The notes under the pieces were generated by a model that saw nothing but the letters and a program-made list of their open reading frames with translations, was not told the origin of the DNA and did no database searches. A program made the translations under genes and the position numbers. This document shows, piece by piece, positions 32,182 to 43,550 of a stretch of DNA of 64,000 nt. The stretch covers positions 124,001-188,000 of the forward strand of contig JADIZZ010000023.1 of assembly GCA_016704535.1 (NCBI GenBank). Reading direction: 5' to 3'. This DNA is from Betaproteobacteria bacterium. GTDB taxonomy: Bacteria; Pseudomonadota; Gammaproteobacteria; Burkholderiales; Burkholderiaceae_C. The number at the start of each line of letters is the position of its first letter. Position 1 is the stretch's first letter.

Positions 32182-32663
32182 CCTTCGACCCGACGCCGCG
32201 CCAGCTTTGCGCCGCGGCCGTGGTGGTGCCGCTGGCCGGCGTGGCCACCGCACTGGTCACCCAGTACGGGCTGGACATGCAGCCCTGCCCCTGGTGTGTG
32301 CTGCAGCGCGTGATCTTCCTGGCCATCGCGCTGGCCGCGCTGCCGGGGCTGCTGGCCGGTGGCACCACGGCGCGATGGTTCAGCGGCCCGCTGATGGGGG
32401 TGCTGGCACTGTGCGGCGTGGCCACCGCGCTGTGGCAACACTTCGTGGCTTCGTCAAGCACCTCGTGCGCTCTGACACTGGCCGACCGCATCAACCGCGG
32501 CCTGGGGCTGGACGAAGCGCTGCCGCAGGTGTTTGCGTCGTATGCCAGCTGCGCCGAAGCCAAGGCCGCACTGTTGGGCGTGCCCTACGAGTTCTACAGC
32601 CTGGCGCTGTTCGTGGGGCTGGGTGCGGCGGCGTCGTGGCTGCTGCGCGGGCAGCGCGGCTGA
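32178..32663 (+). CDS. dsbB: Disulfide bond formation protein B
   Basis: A 161-residue, four-helix inner-membrane quinone reductase that re-oxidises DsbA. The first periplasmic loop carries CPWC (Cys37, Cys40), the second pair is Cys97 and Cys125. Both pairs are needed for electron flow from DsbA to ubiquinone. The ATG overlaps the RidA stop by four bases, so the two are translationally coupled. Length is close to the E. coli protein (176). No DsbA gene is in the window. Confidence 0.93.
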   Translation: MTFDPTPRQLCAAAVVVPLAGVATALVTQYGLDMQPCPWCVLQRVIFLAIALAALPGLLAGGTTARWFSGPLMGVLALCGVATALWQHFVASSSTSCALTLADRINRGLGLDEALPQVFASYASCAEAKAALLGVPYEFYSLALFVGLGAAASWLLRGQRG

Positions 32664-32690
32664 GCCACAGCCGCGCTGCAGGCAGAGGCA

Positions 32691-33431
32691 TCAGCCTCGG
32701 CGACGGCGCGAAGCGAAGGCCGCTCCGCCCAGCGCCAGGCCGACCAGGGCCAGGCTGGCGGGCTCGGGCACCGTCTGGCGCCAGATGAGCTGGTCTTGCT
32801 GGCCCGCCGAATCGGCGTAAGGTTTGCCCGACGAGAGCACAAAGAGTTCGTAGTTGACTCTGCTGCTGTAGCCCACCGAGCCGCTGAGCAAAGCGTCCGC
32901 GCCTGCGTAGTCCGTTGCGCCAAAGCGGTAGCTGCCACTGGTTTCGCTGAAGGGGACGCCACTGCTGACGTTGAGGGTGTTGTCGGTGTCATAGACCGTG
33001 TTCCAGATGGCCAGCTGCAGCGCTGTCGACTGCTTCGAGTCATCGCTTGCGTTCTCGAAAACGCTCGCGCCTTTGACGTAGCTGATCAGGTCCTTCAGCC
33101 TGGCCGCCACCCCAGCCTTCGTCGCGAAGTAATCCGCTGCCGAAACGATGGTGTACGAGTTACTGTTGGTCTCGCTGGGGTAGGAAGCACGCAGACCGAT
33201 GTGCTCGGTCAGTTCCACGCAGTAGGATTCAAACGCGCCGTCGAATGCCCCAAACCCCGTGAGACTGATGGCGAAACCACCTGCGGCCTGGTTGGCGTGC
33301 CCAGTCACGCTCACGACGTTACCGCCAGGGTAGGCCCAGTTGGTGAAGCTGACGGTGCCGGCCTGGGCTGTTGCCCCAGCCATGAGCAGCACCGCGGCGG
33401 CTGAGGCGCTAAGAAAATGCTTGGTCGACAT
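32691..33431 (-). CDS. PEP-CTERM protein with possible Cys-Gln thioester
   Basis: A 246-residue exported protein: signal peptide (cleavage likely after AQA, residue 24), beta-rich body and a classical PEP-CTERM sorting tail (VPEPASLALVGLALGGAAF then SRRRR). Exosortase would cut this tail and move the protein to the surface or biofilm matrix. ESYCVELTE (Cys71) and TALQLAIWN (Gln139) match the Cys and Gln strands of thioester domains, which form covalent bonds to surfaces. That is an inference from two short motifs. AGGA lies seven bases before the ATG. It is the reverse-facing neighbour of dsbB, with only 27 bases between the stops. Confidence 0.9.
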   Translation of the reverse strand: MSTKHFLSASAAAVLLMAGATAQAGTVSFTNWAYPGGNVVSVTGHANQAAGGFAISLTGFGAFDGAFESYCVELTEHIGLRASYPSETNSNSYTIVSAADYFATKAGVAARLKDLISYVKGASVFENASDDSKQSTALQLAIWNTVYDTDNTLNVSSGVPFSETSGSYRFGATDYAGADALLSGSVGYSSRVNYELFVLSSGKPYADSAGQQDQLIWRQTVPEPASLALVGLALGGAAFASRRRRG

Positions 33432-33623
33432 GGTGCAATCCTGTTCCAGCGACCGGGTTGTCCCGGCCGATAACAGAACGTTACCTATAGACCCCCTGGA
33501 ACATCACCCCGCGAACCGGGGCTGACCCCTTGCGTGCAGGGGCTGACCGTGATCTAGCTCACAGCGGCTTACGCCGCGTCGCACCCACGCACGCAACAAC
33601 CGCGCGCGGATCAGCACTCCGCC
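33432..33623. promoter_or_regulatory. Spacer with hairpins between PEP-CTERM gene and parC end
   Basis: This 192-base stretch holds the leader of the PEP-CTERM gene and the tail of parC. It contains CCCCGCGAACCGGGG (about 33508-33522) and ACCCCTTGCGTGCAGGGGCT (about 33525-33544), both able to form hairpins, and GGGGCTGACC occurs twice. No T-run follows on either strand, so a factor-independent terminator is not convincing. A promoter for the PEP-CTERM gene must lie here, but I could not place its boxes. Confidence 0.4.
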
Positions 33624-35941
<2,318 letters not shown>

Positions 35942-36204
35942 CAGGTTGGACAAGGGGCGTGCGCGCGCGCGGCGCTGGCAAGGGCTGAAGGCCAACACGC
36001 GGCTGGCGGTGTCCAGGGAGGGGGTTGGGTAGGTCAGGCGCTCATCGACCCGTTGCCGGCGGCGCGGGTCCGGCGCCGCGGCGTTCAGGGCTTTCGGCCA
36101 CTTCCTTCCAGCGCCGCCGGCCGGTCCGCGCGTCAGTCCGCTGAACTGGTGGCGTTCAGTGCAATCCAGCGGAACAAGGGCGCTCGTCGGTGTCGCCATC
36201 GTCG

Positions 36205-36609
36205 TCAAGGTGCCCTTCGGCATGGCGCCTTCCGGCAGCACACGCCGCAGGCCGCCGCTGGACGCGGGCTTGCGTCCGGGCCAGTTGCAAGCTCGTACAA
36301 CACCTGCCCGCTGATCGCGATGCGCTCGGCATCCGGCCTCCGCCAGGCCGCCTTGCCTGCCTGGCCGACGGCACCGGCGCCACTGGCCGGGCCGAAGTAG
36401 TCGATCTGCATCGCGGGGTCGCGCCGGTTCCACACCGACCACTGCTTCCAGCCTCGTGGGTCGGCCACCAGCGCATACACCTTCTCGGGCGGCGCAGCGA
36501 TGCCGATCGAGCGCGAGACGGTGAACTTCGGCGACAGCAGGTAGCCGCCCCCCACCAGCACGGCGGCCAGCGTGAGCAGCACGATCATGATCCACTTGGC
36601 GATGCGCAT
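36205..36609 (-). pseudogene. SRPBCC (polyketide cyclase-like) protein, C-terminally degraded
   Basis: From ATG 36609, with AGGAG six bases upstream, the frame reads a membrane-anchored start (MRIAKWIMIVLLTLAAVLVG) and the first half of an SRPBCC ligand-binding domain (PPEKVYALVADPRGWKQWSVWNRRDPAMQI). After about 78 residues (GPASGAGA) the family sequence stops. The last 56 codons are Cys/Arg/Pro-rich and unlike the expected strands and long helix, in this or the other two frames. Relatives are about 170 residues; this frame gives 134. A deletion or frameshift is likely. It sits between parC and a GNAT gene that also shows an apparent lesion. Confidence 0.6.
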
Positions 36610-36707
36610 GGCGGGCTCCTGGGGGCGGGGAAGGAGGCGGGCAGTCTGCCGCCGGCGCCGCGGCATGGCAAGCCCGGCTCGCCCGGCGAGCCGACGCGCA
36701 GCCAAAC

Positions 36708-37267
36708 TCAGCCGCCTCGAGCCCCAGCGCCACGCGCGCCTGGTATTCGCGGTCGAGCAGGCCCATCACCACCAGGCCGTCGTAGCCGTCCGCGCCTTCG
36801 CCGAAGATGCGCACGCTCTCGCGCAGCCGACCTTCCTCGACGAAGCCTTCGCTGGCGTAGAGCGCCAGCGCCCGCGTGTTGAGCGACTTCACGTCGAGCC
36901 AGAAGCGGTGCGCGCGCAGGTCGCGGAAGGCCATGCGCTTGAGCAGCCGCACGCAGGCGCGGCCCAGGCCCTGGCCCTTGGTCTGCAGTACCAGGCGCTT
37001 GAGTTCGACACTCTTGTGCGGGTTGCGGCAGCCCTGCAGGATGACGAAGCCGTCGCGGCTGCCGCTGGCGCCGGCCTCGACGATGAAGTGGCGGAAGTCG
37101 GGGAAACGCAGCGCGCCTTCGTGCTGCGTGCGCTCCCAAGGCGAGATGAACGGGCGGTTGGCGGCGTCGGTCTCCACCGTCTGCACGTAGTCGAGGTCGG
37201 ACAGCATCGTCGGCCGCAGATGCAGCGGAGGCAGCGGTGGATGCGGTGATGCCGCGTGCTCAGACAT
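36708..37267 (-). CDS. GNAT family acetyltransferase; stop codon apparently lost
   Basis: From ATG 37267 about 186 codons encode a GNAT domain of the RimJ/RimL type: LHLRPTMLSDLDYVQTVETD at the N-terminus, the acetyl-CoA loop LVLQTKGQGLGRACVRLLK and NTRALALYASEGFVEEG. Family proteins should end near GLEAA. Here TGA (36708-36710) is out of frame by one base and the frame stays open for another 500 codons into parC. One extra C before that TGA would give a normal stop. I therefore mark the gene to that TGA. The start overlaps the end of parE by eight bases. The acetyl acceptor is unknown. Confidence 0.75.
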
Positions 37268-39248
37268 CCACTTCCACCTCGTCGCCGCGCAGTTCCATCA
37301 GGTCGCGCCGCGCCTGCGCCTCGCCCTTGCCCATGAGCTTGCTCAACAGCACGCCGGTGGCGTCGAAGCCGCGCAGCTGCCAGCTCACGGGCAGGAGGCG
37401 CCGCGTCTCGGGGTTCAGCGTCGTGTCCCACAGCTGCTCGGCGTTCATCTCGCCCAGGCCCTTGAAGCGACTGATGCTCCAGCTGCCCTCCTTCGCGCCT
37501 TCCTTGCGCAACTTGTCGAGCGCGGCGTCGAGTTCACCGTCGTCCAGCGCGTAGAACTTGGCCGCCGGCCGCTTGCCGCGCGCTGGCGCGTCGATGCGGT
37601 AGAGCGGCGGCCGCGCGATGTAGACATGGCCGCGTTCCACCAGCTTGGGGAAGTGGCGGAAGAAGAGTGTGAGCAGCAGCACCTGGATGTGCGAGCCGTC
37701 GACGTCGGCGTCGCTCAGGATGCACACCTTGCCGTAGCGCAGGCCGCTGAAGTCGGGCGCGTCGTTCGGCCCGTGCGGGTCGATGCCGATGGCCACCGAG
37801 ATGTCGTGGATCTCGGTGTTGCCGAACAGCCGGTCGCGGTCGACTTCCCAGGTGTTCAGCACCTTGCCGCGCAGCGGCAGCACGGCCTGCGTCTCCTTGT
37901 TGCGGCCCATCTTGGCGCTGCCGCCGGCGCTGTCGCCTTCGACGAGGAAGACCTCGTTGAACAGCAGGTCGCGGCTTTCGCAGTCGGTCAGCTTGCCGGG
38001 CAGCACGGCCACGCCGCTGCCCTTGCGCTTCTCGACCTTCTGCGAAGCGCGCTGGCGCGTCTGCGCCTGGCGGATGACGAGTTCGGCCAGCTTCTTGCCC
38101 AGGTCGACATGCTGGTTCAACCAGAGTTCGAGCGCCGGCTTCACGTAGGCCGAGACCAGGCGCAACGCGTCGCGGCTGTTCAGGCGTTCCTTGATCTGGC
38201 CCTGGAACTGCGGGTCGAGCACCTTGGCGCTGAGCACGAAGCTGGCACGCGAGAAAACGTCGTCGGGCATCAGCTTCACGCCCTTGGGCAGCAGCGAGTG
38301 CAGGTCGATGAAACCCTTGATGGCGCCGAAGAGGCCGTCCTTCAGGCCGCTTTCGTGGGTGCCGCCGGCCACCGTGGGGATGAGGTTGACGTAGCTTTCG
38401 CGCAGCAGGCTACCGTCGTCGGTGAACGCCACGCACCAGGCGGCGCCCTCGCCTTCGGCGAAGTTCTCGCTTTCGCTGCTCGTCGCGTACTGCGCCCCTT
38501 CGAAGAGCGGGATCAGCGGGTCGGCAGCCAGCCCCTGCGTCAGGTAACCGCGCAGGCCGGCTTCGTACTTCCAGGTCTGTGTCTCGGGCTCATTCTGGCC
38601 AGCCTTCTCGACCGTCAGCGTCACCGTCACGCCGGGCATCAGCACGGCCTTGCTGCGCAGCAGGTGCACGAGCTCGGCGCGCGGCAGCTCGGCGCTGTCG
38701 AAATACTTGACATCGGGCCAGACGCGCACGCTGGTGCCGCGCTTGCGCTCGCCGGCCGTGGCCTTGCGCACCACCAGCGGCTCGGTCACGTCGCCGCCGC
38801 CGAAGGCCAGCGTGGCCACCTGGCCTTCACGCCAGACTGTCACCTGCAGGCGCTTCGCCAGCGCGTTGGTGACGCTCACACCCACGCCGTGCAGGCCGCC
38901 GCTGAAGCTGTAGGCGCCGCCGGCGCCCTTGTCGAACTTGCCGCCGGCGTGCAGGCGCGTGAAGACGATCTCCAGCACCGGCACCTGCTCCTGCGGATGC
39001 AGGCCGAAGGGAATGCCGCGGCCGTCGTCGTCCACCGTGATGCTGCCGTCGGCGTGCATCGTGACGGCAATGCGCTGGCAGACACCGGCCAGGGCCTCGT
39101 CGGCGGCGTTGTCGATGACCTCCTGCACCACGTGCAGCGGGTTGTCGGTGCGCGTGTACATGCCCGGCCGCTGCTTGACGGGCTCCAGGCCCTTGAGGAC
39201 GCGGATCGAGGCTTCGCCGTAGGTATTGTTCTGCTTGATCGAAGGCAT
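37260..39248 (-). CDS. parE: DNA topoisomerase IV subunit B
   Basis: A 662-residue GHKL ATPase subunit that drives decatenation of daughter chromosomes with ParC. The ATP site is intact (VQEVIDNAADEALAG, DDDGRGIPFG, GGLHGVGVSVTNALA), and the TOPRIM domain shows LVEGDSAGGSAK and the acidic DADVDGSHI. Length and order match betaproteobacterial ParE rather than GyrB (which is longer and has a different C-terminus). It is preceded by a GNAT gene and followed, overlapping by eight bases, by another GNAT gene, then parC. Confidence 0.95.
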   Translation of the reverse strand: MPSIKQNNTYGEASIRVLKGLEPVKQRPGMYTRTDNPLHVVQEVIDNAADEALAGVCQRIAVTMHADGSITVDDDGRGIPFGLHPQEQVPVLEIVFTRLHAGGKFDKGAGGAYSFSGGLHGVGVSVTNALAKRLQVTVWREGQVATLAFGGGDVTEPLVVRKATAGERKRGTSVRVWPDVKYFDSAELPRAELVHLLRSKAVLMPGVTVTLTVEKAGQNEPETQTWKYEAGLRGYLTQGLAADPLIPLFEGAQYATSSESENFAEGEGAAWCVAFTDDGSLLRESYVNLIPTVAGGTHESGLKDGLFGAIKGFIDLHSLLPKGVKLMPDDVFSRASFVLSAKVLDPQFQGQIKERLNSRDALRLVSAYVKPALELWLNQHVDLGKKLAELVIRQAQTRQRASQKVEKRKGSGVAVLPGKLTDCESRDLLFNEVFLVEGDSAGGSAKMGRNKETQAVLPLRGKVLNTWEVDRDRLFGNTEIHDISVAIGIDPHGPNDAPDFSGLRYGKVCILSDADVDGSHIQVLLLTLFFRHFPKLVERGHVYIARPPLYRIDAPARGKRPAAKFYALDDGELDAALDKLRKEGAKEGSWSISRFKGLGEMNAEQLWDTTLNPETRRLLPVSWQLRGFDATGVLLSKLMGKGEAQARRDLMELRGDEVEVDV

Positions 39249-39317
39249 CCCGGGATTCTAGGAGCCGGCCCATGGCCGACCGTCCGCCCTGCGGCGGCTG
39301 CTCCGCACCGCCCGCGC

Positions 39318-39794
39318 TCAGGCGCCCGGGCGGTCGAAGCGCATGAACCAGAAGTCCGGGCGCGGCTGTTCGTGCACCACGGCGCCCAGCCGTGTGTAGA
39401 ACCCCGGGCCATCGGTGCCGAAATAGACACGATCGATGCCCAGCGGCCAGGCCCGGTCCAGCAGCGCAGATACGAGTGCCGATCCGACACCCCGGCCACG
39501 CCAGTCTGCGCGCACCACCATGCCAGCCAGCCAGGGGCTCCATTCGGTGTGCCGCTCGTCGTCGTTGTCGACGAGGTTCACGACCCCCACGGCCTCGTCG
39601 CCGTGCAAGGCCACCAGGCACAGTGGCACGTGATCGGGCTGCGAGGCCTGCAACAGGCGCGTCGCCATCGCATCGACGGTGGCGCCGGGCACACCGGTCC
39701 AGAACGCCTCGTGGATGAGCTCGGCCACGCTGCGACGGTGCCGCGGCGTCTCGAAGAGATGCCGCAGCGTGCACGCTGGGGTGGCTCGCGTCAT
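39318..39794 (-). CDS. GNAT family N-acetyltransferase
   Basis: A 158-residue single GNAT domain. The acetyl-CoA-binding motif is MVVRADWRGRGVGSALVSALLDRA, followed by RVYFGTDGPGFYTRLGAVVHEQ. ATG 39794 is chosen because the family starts there; an in-frame ATG at 39833 adds 13 unrelated residues. It lies 69 bases upstream of parE on the same strand. The substrate cannot be inferred. Confidence 0.87.
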   Translation of the reverse strand: MTRATPACTLRHLFETPRHRRSVAELIHEAFWTGVPGATVDAMATRLLQASQPDHVPLCLVALHGDEAVGVVNLVDNDDERHTEWSPWLAGMVVRADWRGRGVGSALVSALLDRAWPLGIDRVYFGTDGPGFYTRLGAVVHEQPRPDFWFMRFDRPGA

Positions 39795-39839
39795 GGGCGG
39801 GCGATGATCGGGCAAGCCGGCCACCGCGCGCAAGCGGCC

Positions 39840-42074
39840 TCAATGCGCGCTTGCACCCGGCAGCCTTGGCCGGCGTGTCCGACGCCAGACCACGAGCGCC
39901 AGCAAACCGGCCAGCGCCAAGGCACCGGCGATGGCAGGCTGCATCACCGTGAACACGACAGGCGCCAGGGCCACCCGCACCAGCGCCCGCGCGCCGGGAT
40001 GCGGTCGGATGAGTTCAGCCAACGGCGGCGAGACGCGGTAGTACCAGGCCACGAAGGCGCGCCCCGGGGCCGATGGCAGCAGGCGCCGGTCGCGGAAGTC
40101 GCGCAGAGCCTGCACCTGGGGCGCCATGTCGCTGCCATACGCGGCGGTGGCGATGAAACAGCCGACGCCGGAGGCGGCGCCCGGTGGTGGCAGACGCGCT
40201 GCGAAGGTCGCCACGCAGTTCAGGTCGGCTCCGACGGTGACCTGGCCGTCGCTGCAATCGGCGTCGCCGCTCCAGCCGGCGAAATTCGAGTAGGCGTCGG
40301 GCGCCGCCGCCAAGGTGACGACCGTGCCGGCCGGGAAGGAGGCCTGGCAGGCCGTGCCGCAGGCGATGCCCGGCGGCGACGAACTCACGTTGCCATAGCC
40401 GCTGCCGGCCCTGGCCAGCGTCAGCATGGCCCGGCCGCCGAGTTCCAGCACACCCTGGCTGGTGGTGAGGTAGGCCGAGCCGCCACGCGGGTGGATGGCG
40501 ATGGCCCGTGGCATGCTGGCCAGCGGGGCGGCCGGCGCCACGGCCAAGCCGCTCTCGATGGACAGCGCCTGCACCGCGGCGACGCCGCCGGAAACGACAT
40601 AGACGCGTGTGCCGTCGGGGCTGACCGCCAGCGCCGTCGGCCCCAGGCTCACCGGCACGCTGACCGTCACGCCCGATGCCGTCGCGACACGGCTGACGGT
40701 GTGCGCGGCCTTGCTGGCGACGAAGACCGCGCTGCCGTCGGGCGTGACGGCGATGCCGGTCGGCAACGCACCCACCGGCAGCGGCGCCTGCGCAGCCCCG
40801 GTCGCTGGGTCGAAGCTGCGCAGCGTGGACGACTGCAGGCCCGTGGTGTCGGCCGCCACGACCCAGGCACGCTCGCCATCGGGAGTGAAGGCCACGCCCA
40901 GCGGCGCCTGTCCGGCGGGCAGCACCAGGCGCGACTGAAGACCCCTGTCGGCTGTGCGCCAGACGCCGACCGTGCCGCCGGGCAGACCGTCGCTGGCCGC
41001 GAGCAGCGCGCCGTCGGGGCTGATCGCCAGGCCCTGGGGGTTGTCGAGCGCGCCGTCGCCCAGCGGCGTGACGATGGTGCCCAGCACCGTGGCCACGGCC
41101 GCATCCATCACCAGGACGCCAACACCATCGACGGCGGCGTAGATGCGCCGCCCGTCGGGGCTGGCGACCACGCTGCGCGGCACGCCATCGGCCACCACGG
41201 TGGTGCTGAGCACGCCGCGGCGCGCCACGTGCGCCACCGCCACGGCGCCGCGGGCCGGGCCGGTGCGCTGCGCCACATAGACCTTGCGGCCGTCCGGGCT
41301 GACGGCCAGCGACAGCGGCTCGCCGCCCGTGCTTGCCGACCAGCCCGTCACGAGCGCTGGAGCGGGAGGCGCGGTCTCGAAGCTCGTCGGGCTCCAGGCC
41401 ACGCCGGCAGCGCCGCTGAACTTAAGTGCCGCCGTCGACGCGCCCGTCGGTACACGCGCCAGCAGACGCGTGGCCGAGGCCGACTGCAGGGCCGGCGGCG
41501 AGGCCGCGCCGAACACCAGCGCTGCCGTGGCCGCCGGGTTGTCCAGCCGCTCGCCGACGACGGTGACCCAGGCACCAGGCGCCGCGGCCGAAGGATGCAC
41601 GAAGCGGATGCGCGGCCCGTCCAGTCGCGCGATGCGCACGCCGCCCAGCGTGCCCTGCGCGCCCGAACCCGGCTGCGTCCAGCTGCCGGTGGCCGTGCCG
41701 GCGCTGGTGTCCAGCGCCGTCAGCGCCCAGGTGTTGGCGGCGCAGGGCGGGCGCTGCAGCGTGCCCGAGACGGTGCCCTGCGCGTTCTGGCCACCTTCCA
41801 TCTGCCCGTCCATGCAGTCTACGTCGCCCAGCAGCAGCGTCGTGCCGGTGCCGAGCGTGGCGCCCTGGGTGATCGTGTTCTCCCAGGTGCCGGTCACGAG
41901 GCCGAGCACCGGGTCCTGTCCCTGCCAGGCACCGGCCCAGACGCCGGACAGATCGGGGGGCTGGCGCGGTGTGACGGGCGAGCAATCGACGCCCCCGCAG
42001 TCACCGCCACCACCGCAGGCCGTCAGCAGCAACACCAAGGCACAGGTCTTCAGCACGTTCGAGCGGTTGGACAT
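39840..42074 (-). CDS. Lipoprotein with TIG domain, beta-propeller and CFI-box C-terminus
   Basis: A 744-residue predicted lipoprotein (lipobox LTAC, Cys at about residue 18, then Gly-rich linker). In order it has a low-complexity beta region, an IPT/TIG domain (IRFVHPSAAAPGAWVTVVGERL), seven YVTN-type propeller repeats (such as LSLAVSPDGRKVYVA, GIAVTPDGSAVFVA, ALAVSPDGTRVYVV), a GWSG-containing bacterial repeat, and a C-terminal CFI-box (CFIATAAYGSDM) with two hydrophobic segments and basic end. ATG 42074 has GGAG six bases upstream; ATG 42086 is an alternative. Such proteins are surface-exposed adhesin-like or matrix proteins; the specific role is unknown. Confidence 0.85.
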   Translation of the reverse strand: MSNRSNVLKTCALVLLLTACGGGGDCGGVDCSPVTPRQPPDLSGVWAGAWQGQDPVLGLVTGTWENTITQGATLGTGTTLLLGDVDCMDGQMEGGQNAQGTVSGTLQRPPCAANTWALTALDTSAGTATGSWTQPGSGAQGTLGGVRIARLDGPRIRFVHPSAAAPGAWVTVVGERLDNPAATAALVFGAASPPALQSASATRLLARVPTGASTAALKFSGAAGVAWSPTSFETAPPAPALVTGWSASTGGEPLSLAVSPDGRKVYVAQRTGPARGAVAVAHVARRGVLSTTVVADGVPRSVVASPDGRRIYAAVDGVGVLVMDAAVATVLGTIVTPLGDGALDNPQGLAISPDGALLAASDGLPGGTVGVWRTADRGLQSRLVLPAGQAPLGVAFTPDGERAWVVAADTTGLQSSTLRSFDPATGAAQAPLPVGALPTGIAVTPDGSAVFVASKAAHTVSRVATASGVTVSVPVSLGPTALAVSPDGTRVYVVSGGVAAVQALSIESGLAVAPAAPLASMPRAIAIHPRGGSAYLTTSQGVLELGGRAMLTLARAGSGYGNVSSSPPGIACGTACQASFPAGTVVTLAAAPDAYSNFAGWSGDADCSDGQVTVGADLNCVATFAARLPPPGAASGVGCFIATAAYGSDMAPQVQALRDFRDRRLLPSAPGRAFVAWYYRVSPPLAELIRPHPGARALVRVALAPVVFTVMQPAIAGALALAGLLALVVWRRTRRPRLPGASAH

Positions 42075-42220
42075 CGCAGTCTCCATCGACATTGGCCGAC
42101 GGGGTGCCGCCGCGTTCCCGCTGGCCCTGCGAGGATGGTGCGCGCGACGGCGCAGTGGCGATTGACCTGCCGCAACGGCGCGTGGTGTTCGCGCCTGGGC
42201 ATCGTCCTTCTCCCGCCACG

Positions 42221-43474
42221 TCAGCTGTAACGCGCCATCGCCAGCCCGCTCACGTCGATCTGTGGCGCCTTGCCCGACACCATGTCGGCGATCACGCGCC
42301 CCGTGCCCGCCGCCATCGTCCAGCCCAGCGTGCCATGGCCGGTGGCCAGCAGCAGGTTGCGCACCGGTGTCGGCCCGACGATGGGCGTGCCGTCGGGTGT
42401 CATCGGGCGCAGGCCGCACCAGAAGCTGGCCTTCGACACATCGCCGCCCTGCGGGAACAGGTCGGTGACGACGTGGTTCAGCGTCGCACGCCGCGCTTCG
42501 CGCAGGTTCAGGCTGTAGCCGGCCAGTTCCGCCGTGCCGCCAACGCGGATGCGGTCGCCCAGGCGTGTCACGGCCACCTTGTGCGTCTCGTCCATGATCG
42601 TGCTCTCGGGAGCGCAGGCCGCGTCGGTGATGGGCACGGTGATGCTGTAGCCCTTCACCGGGTAGACGGGGATGCGGATGCCCACCGGCGCCAGCAGCAG
42701 CGGGCTGTGGCTGCCCAGGGCGAGCACCACCTTGTCGGCGCGCAGCAGGCCGTCATCGGTGTGCACGCCGGTGATGGCTCCGCCGCCGACCTGCAGCGCT
42801 TCGATGCGCGTGTTCCAGCGGAATTGCACGCCCAGGGCAGCGGCCATCTCGGCCAGGCGCTGGGTGAAGAGGTGGCAATCGCCGGTTTCGTCGCCGGGCA
42901 GGCGCAGCGCGCCGACGAACTTCTCCTGCGTCAGCCTCAGGGCCGGCTCGACGGCACAGAAACCCTTGCGGTCGAGCACCTCGAAGGGCACGCCGTACTG
43001 TTTCAGCACGGCGACGTCACCGCCGATGCCGTCCAACTGCTTCTGCGTGCGGAAGAGCTGCAGCGTGCCCTGGGCGCGGTCGTCGTAGGTGATGCCGGTC
43101 TCGGCGCGCAGCGCCTTCAGGCAGTCGCGGCTGTACTCGGCCAGCGGCACCATGCGGCTCTTGTTCAGCGCGTAGGCCTTGGCGGTGCAGTTGGCCAGCA
43201 TCATGGCGCCCCAGCGCCACATCGCGGGGTCGAGCAGGGGCCAGATGACCAGCGGGCTGTGCTGCATCAGCATCCACTTGATGGCCTTCAGCGGCACGCC
43301 CGGCCCGGCCCAGGGCGAGCTGTAGCCGGGGCTGACCTCGCCGGCGTTGGCGAAGCTGGTCTCCAGCGCCGGGCCGCTCTGGCGGTCGACCACTTCCACC
43401 TCGTGCCCGGCCTTGGCCAGGCTGTAGGCCGTGGCCACACCGATCACACCCCCGCCCAGCACCAGTACCTTCAT
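42221..43474 (-). CDS. dadA: D-amino acid dehydrogenase
   Basis: A 417-residue FAD flavoprotein that oxidatively deaminates D-amino acids, mostly D-alanine, passing electrons to the respiratory chain. The N-terminus has the dinucleotide-binding motif VLVLGGGVIGVATAYSL, followed by SFANAGEVSPGYSSPWAGPG, and the C-terminal DAO-type block (CGLRPMTPDGTPIVGPTP and ATGHGTLGWTMAAGTGRVIADM) is intact. Length is normal for DadA. It is divergent from the MFS transporter gene across 76 bases. No alanine racemase (dadX) gene is in the window. Confidence 0.94.
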   Translation of the reverse strand: MKVLVLGGGVIGVATAYSLAKAGHEVEVVDRQSGPALETSFANAGEVSPGYSSPWAGPGVPLKAIKWMLMQHSPLVIWPLLDPAMWRWGAMMLANCTAKAYALNKSRMVPLAEYSRDCLKALRAETGITYDDRAQGTLQLFRTQKQLDGIGGDVAVLKQYGVPFEVLDRKGFCAVEPALRLTQEKFVGALRLPGDETGDCHLFTQRLAEMAAALGVQFRWNTRIEALQVGGGAITGVHTDDGLLRADKVVLALGSHSPLLLAPVGIRIPVYPVKGYSITVPITDAACAPESTIMDETHKVAVTRLGDRIRVGGTAELAGYSLNLREARRATLNHVVTDLFPQGGDVSKASFWCGLRPMTPDGTPIVGPTPVRNLLLATGHGTLGWTMAAGTGRVIADMVSGKAPQIDVSGLAMARYS

Positions 43475-43550
43475 TCACGGCTCCCGAAGTGGCGCCACTC
43501 TACGGGCGCCGCCGCCGATGACTTGCGGCGTTTTCCGAGAGAATCCCCGG

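Noticed and set aside
33432..33460. Sigma-54-like promoter (TGGAAC...TTGCA) just before the PEP-CTERM gene
   Set aside because: The GG-to-GC spacing is 9 rather than 10 bases and the site would abut the start codon; the same bases supply the AGGA ribosome site.
33500..33550. Intrinsic terminator between parC and the PEP-CTERM gene
   Set aside because: Hairpins are possible, but neither strand has a following T-run.
37626..42230. A 1534-codon plus-strand open frame over parE, GNAT, the propeller lipoprotein and part of dadA
   Set aside because: It lies opposite four recognised minus-strand genes, is rich in His/Gln/Arg/Ala without domains and has no ribosome site.
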